This document shows, in pieces, positions 56,867 to 64,000 of a DNA stretch of 64,000 bases. The position numbers and the translations under genes are program-made. Numbering within the stretch: the first letter of the stretch is position 1; the number at the start of each line of letters is the position of its first letter. The notes beneath the pieces were generated by a model, which saw only the letters and a list, made by a program, of their open reading frames with translations, searched no databases and was not told the origin of the DNA. This DNA comes from Actinomycetes bacterium. GTDB taxonomy: Bacteria; Actinomycetota; Actinomycetes; Actinomycetales; Dermatophilaceae. The DNA lies in contig JAEZWF010000003.1 in assembly GCA_023420415.1 (NCBI GenBank), forward strand, positions 1 through 64,000. Reading direction: 5' to 3'.

Positions 56867-58611
56867 GCGCCATCACCACCGACGTCCTCGTCGTCGGGGC
56901 CGGTCCCGCCGGTCTCACCATGGCCGCGCTGCTCGCCCGCGAGGGCGTCGACGCCATCACCGTCACCAAGTACCCCGGCACCGCCCACTCGCCACGCGCG
57001 CACATCACCAACCAGCGCACGGTCGAGGTCTTCCGCGACCTCGGCATCGAGGACCAGGTCAAGGCGGTCGCGACCGACAACGACCTCATGGGCAACAACG
57101 TCTGGGCCACCAGCTTCGCCGGTGAGGAGCTCGCGCGACTGCTCACGTGGGGCAGCGGCCCCGAGCGCAACAGCGAGTACCAGCTGGCCAGCCCGTCGAA
57201 GATGTGCAACATCCCCCAGCACATCCTCGAGCCCGAACTGCTCCGCGCTGCAACGGGATTCGGCGCAGACATCCGGTTCTCCACCGAGCTGGTCCACATC
57301 GCCCAGGACGCCGACGGCGTGACCGCGACCGTCAAGGAGCGCGACACCGGCGTGACGCACGAGATCCGCGCGAGGTATGTCGTCGGCGCCGACGGCGGGC
57401 GCTCACTCGTCGCCCAGGGTCTCGGCTTCGACTTCTCCGGTGAGTCGGGGCTGGGTGCCGCCGTCAACGTCTGGCTCGAGGCCGACCTCACGAAGTACAC
57501 GGCCCACCGCCCCGGCACGCTCTACTGGATGAGCCAGCCCGGCAACGACTACTGGGTCGGGTCCGGCACCTGGATCTGCGTCAAGCCGTGGACCGAGTGG
57601 GTGCTGCTGTTCATGTACGACCCGAGCCAGGGCGAGCCGGACCTCTCCGAGGCCGCCGTCACCGAGCGCGCCCGCACGACGATCGGAGACCCTGACGTCG
57701 ACATCCGCATCAAGTCGGTGAGCACGTGGCAGATCAACCACGTCGTCGCCGACCGCTACCGCGAGGGGCGCGCCTTCCTCGTCGGTGACGCCGCACACCG
57801 GCACCCGCCGGCCAACGGCCTGGGCACCAACACCTCGATCCAGGACTCGTTCAACCTCGCCTGGAAGCTCGCCCACGTGGTGCAGGGCAAGGCCGGCGAG
57901 GCGCTGCTCGACAGCTACGACGCCGAGCGGCAGCCGGTCGGCAGGCAGGTCGTGGACCGCGCCATGAAGTCGGTGCAGGACATGCTGCCGATCAGCCAGG
58001 CCTTCGGTTTCGGCCCCGGCCAGAGCAACGAGGAGGGCGCCGCAGCCCTGCGCGGCCTCTTCGAGCCCGGCCCGAGGGGCGAGGCCCGACGCCGCGAGCT
58101 CGCGGCCGCCGTCGAGCTGCAGAACTACCAGTTCAACGCCCTCGGCGTGGAGATCGACCAGCGTTACGACGAGGGGGCTCTGGTCGATGACGGCACGCCG
58201 TGGCCCGAGCCCGCCCGCGACCCCGAGCTGCACCACCACCCGACCACACACCCCGGCGCGCGTCTGCCGCACGCCTGGCTGGAGAAGGACGGCCGGGCGG
58301 CGTCGACGCTCGACCTCACGGGCCGGGGAGGCTTCACCGTGCTCACCGGCACCGGAGGGCAACCGTGGGTCGACGCGGCGGCCAAGCTCGCCGAGCAGCT
58401 CGACCTGCCGCTCGCCGCGCACGTGCTCGGCCACGAGGAGTGGGCCGACGTCCTCGGTCGCTGGGCGGCGCTGCGCGAGGTCGAGGACACCGGCGTCCTG
58501 CTGGTGCGACCCGACCACCACATCGCCTACCGGGCGCCGCGACTCACCGACAACCCGGCCGGAGACCTCGAGGCGGCCCTGCGCCAGGTGCTCGCCCTCG
58601 ACGGTCACTGA
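56863..58611 (+). CDS. Class A FAD-dependent aromatic monooxygenase (PheA/TfdB-like), copy 2
   Basis: 582 aa. Same architecture as copy 1: GxGxxG 'DVLVVGAGPAGLTMAALLAR', 'VGADGGRSLVAQ', GD motif 'RAFLVGDAAHRHPPANGLG', C-terminal thioredoxin-like domain. Shared words RAHITNQR, EVFRDLGIED and GDAAHRHPPANGLG show close paralogy, but the region after residue ~60 (ATDNDLMGNNVWATS) and the lid around 350-420 differ, so substrate preference may differ. ATGA overlap with the SnoaL-like gene. Confidence 0.92.
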   Translation: MSAITTDVLVVGAGPAGLTMAALLAREGVDAITVTKYPGTAHSPRAHITNQRTVEVFRDLGIEDQVKAVATDNDLMGNNVWATSFAGEELARLLTWGSGPERNSEYQLASPSKMCNIPQHILEPELLRAATGFGADIRFSTELVHIAQDADGVTATVKERDTGVTHEIRARYVVGADGGRSLVAQGLGFDFSGESGLGAAVNVWLEADLTKYTAHRPGTLYWMSQPGNDYWVGSGTWICVKPWTEWVLLFMYDPSQGEPDLSEAAVTERARTTIGDPDVDIRIKSVSTWQINHVVADRYREGRAFLVGDAAHRHPPANGLGTNTSIQDSFNLAWKLAHVVQGKAGEALLDSYDAERQPVGRQVVDRAMKSVQDMLPISQAFGFGPGQSNEEGAAALRGLFEPGPRGEARRRELAAAVELQNYQFNALGVEIDQRYDEGALVDDGTPWPEPARDPELHHHPTTHPGARLPHAWLEKDGRAASTLDLTGRGGFTVLTGTGGQPWVDAAAKLAEQLDLPLAAHVLGHEEWADVLGRWAALREVEDTGVLLVRPDHHIAYRAPRLTDNPAGDLEAALRQVLALDGH

Positions 58612-58651
58612 CCGCCAGACCCAAAGACCAACCACAGCAAGGAGATTCGTC

Positions 58652-59575
58652 ATGAGACTCGCCAACCTCGACGGACGCGCAGTCCTCGTCACCCGGGATG
58701 ACAGCGGCACCGAGGTCGCCATCGACGTCCACAAGGCGAGCGACGGCCGCTTCGGCCCCGAGCTCGCCCCGGTGTATGCCGCGTGGCCGGCTTTCCGGGA
58801 CTGGGCCGCGTCCGCGGCCGACCAGCTGTCGGCGGCGGGCTCCGCGCCCGTCGACGCCGAGCCCATCGACCCTGAGCGCCTCGGTGCGCCGTCTCCCGAG
58901 CCGCGCCAGATCGTCGCCATCGGCCTGAACTACACCGAGCACGCCGCGGAGTCGGGCTTCGAGGCCCCGGACGGCCTGCCCCCGGTCTTCCCCAAGTTCG
59001 TCAGCAGCCTCAGCGGCCCGGTCACGACCGTGACGCTGCCCGAGGGCGGGAACACCGACTGGGAGGTTGAGCTGGTCGCGGTGATCGGCACCGAAACCAC
59101 GGACGTCACCGAGGACGAGGCGTGGGACCACATTGCCGGAGTCACCCTCGGCCAGGACCTGTCCGAGCGCGTGAGCCAGCTCGCCGGCCCCGTGCCGCAG
59201 TTCGGCCTCGGCAAGTCGTTCCCCGGGTTCACGCCCACCGGGCCGTGGCTCGTCACCGCCGACGAGCTCGCCGACCGCGACGACGTCAAGCTCACCGCGC
59301 AGCTCGACGACGAGGTGGTGCAGGACGGCACGACCGCCAAGCTGATCGTGCCCGTGGCCCGGCTCGTCGCCGAGCTGTCCAAGGTCATCACGCTCTACCC
59401 GGGTGACCTGCTGTTCACCGGCACCCCGGAGGGCGTCGGTCTCGGACGCAAGCCCCCCAAGTACATCCAGCCAGGGCAGGTGCTGGTGAGCCGCGCGGAG
59501 GGGATCGGCGAGCTCCGCCAGACGTTCGTCGCCGATTCGGCGCAGAATGCAACCACGGAAGGAAGTGCGTCATGA
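58652..59575 (+). CDS. Fumarylacetoacetate hydrolase (FAH)-family protein
   Basis: 307 aa. FAH core: 'QIVAIGLNYTEHAAESG', 'FPKFVSSLSGPV', the metal-binding 'WEVELVAVIG' (ExE), 'GVTLGQDLSER' and 'LYPGDLLFTGTPEGVGLG'. FAH proteins hydrolyse or decarboxylate beta-diketo or 2-hydroxymuconate-type ring-cleavage products using Mg/Mn, which suits a position right before an extradiol-type dioxygenase. AAGGAG precedes ATG 58652. Its stop overlaps the next ATG (ATGA). Confidence 0.93.
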   Translation: MRLANLDGRAVLVTRDDSGTEVAIDVHKASDGRFGPELAPVYAAWPAFRDWAASAADQLSAAGSAPVDAEPIDPERLGAPSPEPRQIVAIGLNYTEHAAESGFEAPDGLPPVFPKFVSSLSGPVTTVTLPEGGNTDWEVELVAVIGTETTDVTEDEAWDHIAGVTLGQDLSERVSQLAGPVPQFGLGKSFPGFTPTGPWLVTADELADRDDVKLTAQLDDEVVQDGTTAKLIVPVARLVAELSKVITLYPGDLLFTGTPEGVGLGRKPPKYIQPGQVLVSRAEGIGELRQTFVADSAQNATTEGSAS

Positions 59576-60492
59576 GCCTGCACGGTCTGAGCCACGTGAT
59601 CATGGGCGTCCCCAACGTCGCGGAGACGTCCGACTACTACAGCGACTTCGGTCTCGCGCAGGGCGACCAGGGCCGCTTCTCCACGGTCGAGGGCGGTGAG
59701 CAGCTGCGAGTCGTGCAGACGCCCCGCCGCCGCCTCGTCGAGCTGGGCGTGCGTGCCGACGACACCGACGACCTCGCCCGCATCGCCGCGTCGTTGCGCG
59801 CTCTGGGCGTGCAGCCGCGGCTCGAGGGCGACTCCCTCGTCGCCACCGAGCCCGTGGGTGAGTTCGACGTCCGTGTCTCGGTGCGGCCGCGGCTGGTGCA
59901 GAAGGAGGAGCCGGCGACCCCGTACAACGGCCCGGGGCGGGTCGAGCGCCACGGCCGGGCGCCCGGCATCGTGCGTGAGGGGCCGGTGCGTCCGCGCAAG
60001 CTCGGGCACGCCGTCGCCGGCACGGTCGACCTGCAGGCGACGATGCGGTTCTTCGTCGACGGCATCGGGTTCAAGGTGTCCGACTACATCGGCGACAAGG
60101 GCGCGTTCCTGCGGTGCTCCTCCGACCACCACAACTTCCTGGCCCTCCAGTCGCCGATCAACTACCTGCACCACACCAGCTGGCAGGTGCCGGACATCGA
60201 CGACGTGGGCCGCGGGGCGACGAGCATGCTCGAGGGCAACCCGGAGCGCCACATCTGGGGCCTGGGCCGGCACTTCGCGGGGTCCAACTTCTTCTGGTAC
60301 CTCAAGGACCCGGCCGGCAACTTCTCCGAGTACTACTCCGACCTCGACGTCATCCCCGAGGATGAGGTCTGGGAGCCGAGTGTCCTCGAGGGCGCGCAGG
60401 GCCTCTACAGCTGGGGCCCGCCGCCACCTCCGTCGTTCCTCCACCCCGAGGACCTCGCGGCGCTCATGACCGGCGCGCACAGCAAGGCCTAG
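59572..60492 (+). CDS. Type I extradiol (VOC-fold) ring-cleavage dioxygenase
   Basis: 306 aa. Two VOC modules: an N-terminal one (GLSHVIMGVPNVAETSDYYSDFGLAQG) and a catalytic C-terminal one with likely Fe(II) ligands His in 'KLGHAVAGTVD', His in 'YLHHTSWQVPD' and Glu in 'NFSEYYSDLD'. The GNxxEYYSD pattern is typical of 2,3-dihydroxybiphenyl/catechol-type extradiol enzymes. It would cleave the diol made by the two monooxygenases. Last gene of the operon; the next gene has its own promoter 20 bp on. Confidence 0.88.
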   Translation: MSLHGLSHVIMGVPNVAETSDYYSDFGLAQGDQGRFSTVEGGEQLRVVQTPRRRLVELGVRADDTDDLARIAASLRALGVQPRLEGDSLVATEPVGEFDVRVSVRPRLVQKEEPATPYNGPGRVERHGRAPGIVREGPVRPRKLGHAVAGTVDLQATMRFFVDGIGFKVSDYIGDKGAFLRCSSDHHNFLALQSPINYLHHTSWQVPDIDDVGRGATSMLEGNPERHIWGLGRHFAGSNFFWYLKDPAGNFSEYYSDLDVIPEDEVWEPSVLEGAQGLYSWGPPPPPSFLHPEDLAALMTGAHSKA

Positions 60493-60499
60493 GGTCTCC

Positions 60500-60512
60500 T
60501 AGACTCGCGGCC
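60500..60512 (+). promoter_or_regulatory. Leaderless-type -10 box for ppsR
   Basis: TAGACT (60500-60505) is followed by 7 nt and GTG 60513, the same geometry as at tmk. It lies 8 bp after the dioxygenase stop. Confidence 0.55.
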
Positions 60513-61391
60513 GTGGCGACGGAGCACGAGGTGGGTTCTCAGGTGGGGGAGGGTATGCCGGCCGGCGGGCCGGGTGCCGCCACTCCCGTGTTCTTCGTGG
60601 CCGGTGGGACGGGCATCTCGGCGGAGACGCTGGGCAACCTCATGCTCCAGCAGTTCCCGTCGCTGGCGTTCTCGCGGCGCAAGATCCCGTTCATCCGCAC
60701 GGTGGAACAGATGCGTGACGTGGTCGCGGAGCTCGACGGCGCCATGACCGACCAGGTGACGCCGCTCGTCTTCTCCACGGTGTCGGACGAGGAGATCCGC
60801 CAGGAGCTGCTGCGCACCAAGTGCGCGGTGATCGACCTGTTCGGGCCGCCGCTGGACGACGTCGAGCGGGTCCTGCACGTCAACGCGACCCACGGCACGG
60901 CCGCCCTGCACGGGCTGGGTGACACCCGCCGCTACGACGCGCGGATGAAGGCGATCGAGTACGCCATGGAGCACGACGACGGGGCGAGCCTGCGCAACCT
61001 CGAGTCGGCCGACCTCATCCTCGTGGCGCCGTCGCGGTGCGGGAAGACGCCGACCTCGATGTACCTCGCGCTGCAGCACGGCCTCAAGGTGGCGAACTAC
61101 CCGCTGGTCGACGAGGACTTCGACACCGGCGACCTGCCGCGCCCGATCAAGGACCTGGGCGACCGGTGCTTCGGGCTGCTGTCGACGCCGGCCCGGCTGA
61201 GCCAGGTGCGGGGCGAGCGGCGGCCGGGCTCGAAGTACGCCAGCCTCGCGCAGTGCAGCTACGAGCTGCGGCGGGCCGAGGCGCTCTACCGGGCCCACCG
61301 CATCCCCTCGATCAACTCGGCCAAGATGTCGGTCGAGGAGATGGCCGCAGTCATCATGCAGAGCGCGCACCTGTCGAGCCTGTCGAGCTAA
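60513..61391 (+). CDS. ppsR: PEP synthase regulatory protein (bifunctional kinase/pyrophosphorylase, PSRP)
   Basis: 292 aa. DUF299 family: 'VFFVAGGTGISAETLGNLMLQQFP' at the start, the P-loop-like 'ILVAPSRCGKTPTSMYLA' in the C-terminal half, and 'KVANYPLVDEDF'. The protein inactivates PEP synthase by ADP-dependent Thr phosphorylation and reactivates it by Pi-dependent dephosphorylation. Its target gene ppsA follows 14 nt downstream, so the pair sets gluconeogenic flux, useful when growing on organic acids from the catabolic region. Confidence 0.94.
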   Translation: MATEHEVGSQVGEGMPAGGPGAATPVFFVAGGTGISAETLGNLMLQQFPSLAFSRRKIPFIRTVEQMRDVVAELDGAMTDQVTPLVFSTVSDEEIRQELLRTKCAVIDLFGPPLDDVERVLHVNATHGTAALHGLGDTRRYDARMKAIEYAMEHDDGASLRNLESADLILVAPSRCGKTPTSMYLALQHGLKVANYPLVDEDFDTGDLPRPIKDLGDRCFGLLSTPARLSQVRGERRPGSKYASLAQCSYELRRAEALYRAHRIPSINSAKMSVEEMAAVIMQSAHLSSLSS

Positions 61392-61405
61392 CCGGAAGGA
61401 ACACC

Positions 61406-63805
<2,400 letters not shown>

Positions 63806-63806
63806 C

Positions 63807-64000
63807 GTGGCCACTCGGGCTCGCGCCAACACCGACGCCGTCCACGCGCAGCTGCGCGCGGAGGTGCTCGGTGGGGTCTTCGAGCCCGGTGAGCGGCTGA
63901 AGTTCGCCCCGCTGGCCGAGCGCTACGGCGCCAGCGTGAGCGTGCTCCGCGAGGCCCTGACCCGGCTGGTCGAGCAGGGGCTGGTCACCGCCGAGACCAA
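63807..64000 (+). CDS. GntR-family regulator (3' end outside window)
   Basis: The frame from GTG 63807 runs off the window after 64 codons. It encodes a GntR winged helix-turn-helix: 'VHAQLRAEVLGGVFEPGERLKFAPLAERYGASVSVLREALTRLVEQGLV'. The subfamily cannot be decided without the effector domain. It begins 1 nt after ppsA. Confidence 0.9.
   Translation, partial: MATRARANTDAVHAQLRAEVLGGVFEPGERLKFAPLAERYGASVSVLREALTRLVEQGLVTAET

Noticed and set aside
25813..60492. The catabolic region as an integrated mobile island with ends
   Set aside because: No transposase, recombinase, terminal inverted repeat or matching direct repeats were seen at either side, so only a synteny break is claimed.

Overview
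The window is a gene-dense, very high-GC chromosomal segment with GTG and TTG starts, 4-bp ATGA/GTGA overlaps, probable leaderless promoters and a complete 'conservon' operon. This fits an Actinomycetota; a Micrococcales member of the Intrasporangiaceae type is my inference, since no 16S is present. I see no phage, insertion sequence, CRISPR array or rRNA. The only RNA gene is a tRNA-Thr(CGU) at 11.05 kb.

Left part (1-25.8 kb), mostly core and envelope genes: a partial GNAT acetyltransferase; a TetR/drug-efflux pair; a TipA-type MerR regulator; an ArsR/SRPBCC pair; an LCP cell-wall protein; a sortase-anchored (LAxTG) surface protein; tmk-holB; a secreted tripeptidyl-peptidase-like lipoprotein; a SIMPL-domain protein; the cvnA-B-C-D conservon (sensor kinase, roadblock, DUF742, Ras-like GTPase); an NlpC/P60 endopeptidase; ppa; and a dacB - zinc metalloprotease - tilS - hpt run.

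Middle part (25.8-60.5 kb), a catabolic region. It starts directly after hpt, where ftsH is usually found in actinobacteria. It holds an LLM monooxygenase operon divergent from a flavin reductase; a frameshifted Crp-type regulator with an amidohydrolase; a LacI regulator; a branched-chain-type ABC transporter (livH, fused livM-livG, livF, two paralogous lipoprotein receptors); oxidoreductases, an M24 hydrolase and an aldehyde dehydrogenase; a two-subunit molybdenum hydroxylase with a GntR regulator and a VOC protein; a fused E1 plus E2 of a 2-oxoacid dehydrogenase; and a seven-gene operon with two paralogous aromatic flavoprotein monooxygenases, DoxX, a SnoaL-like protein, an FAH-family hydrolase and an extradiol-type dioxygenase. 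Together they look like uptake, ring hydroxylation, ring cleavage and channelling of an aromatic or heteroaromatic compound into central metabolism. The substrate cannot be read from the sequence.

Right part (60.5-64 kb): the PEP synthase regulator ppsR, PEP synthase ppsA, and the start of a GntR regulator.

Two signals cut across gene boundaries. The octamer GTATGCCG occurs about 50 times on the two strands, forces rare TAT and ATA codons, and builds the arms of hairpins between genes. Several genes also carry a TAnnnT-like -10 element exactly 7 nt before the start codon. Several divergent promoter regions hold palindromes or repeats that can be paired with a neighbouring regulator gene.
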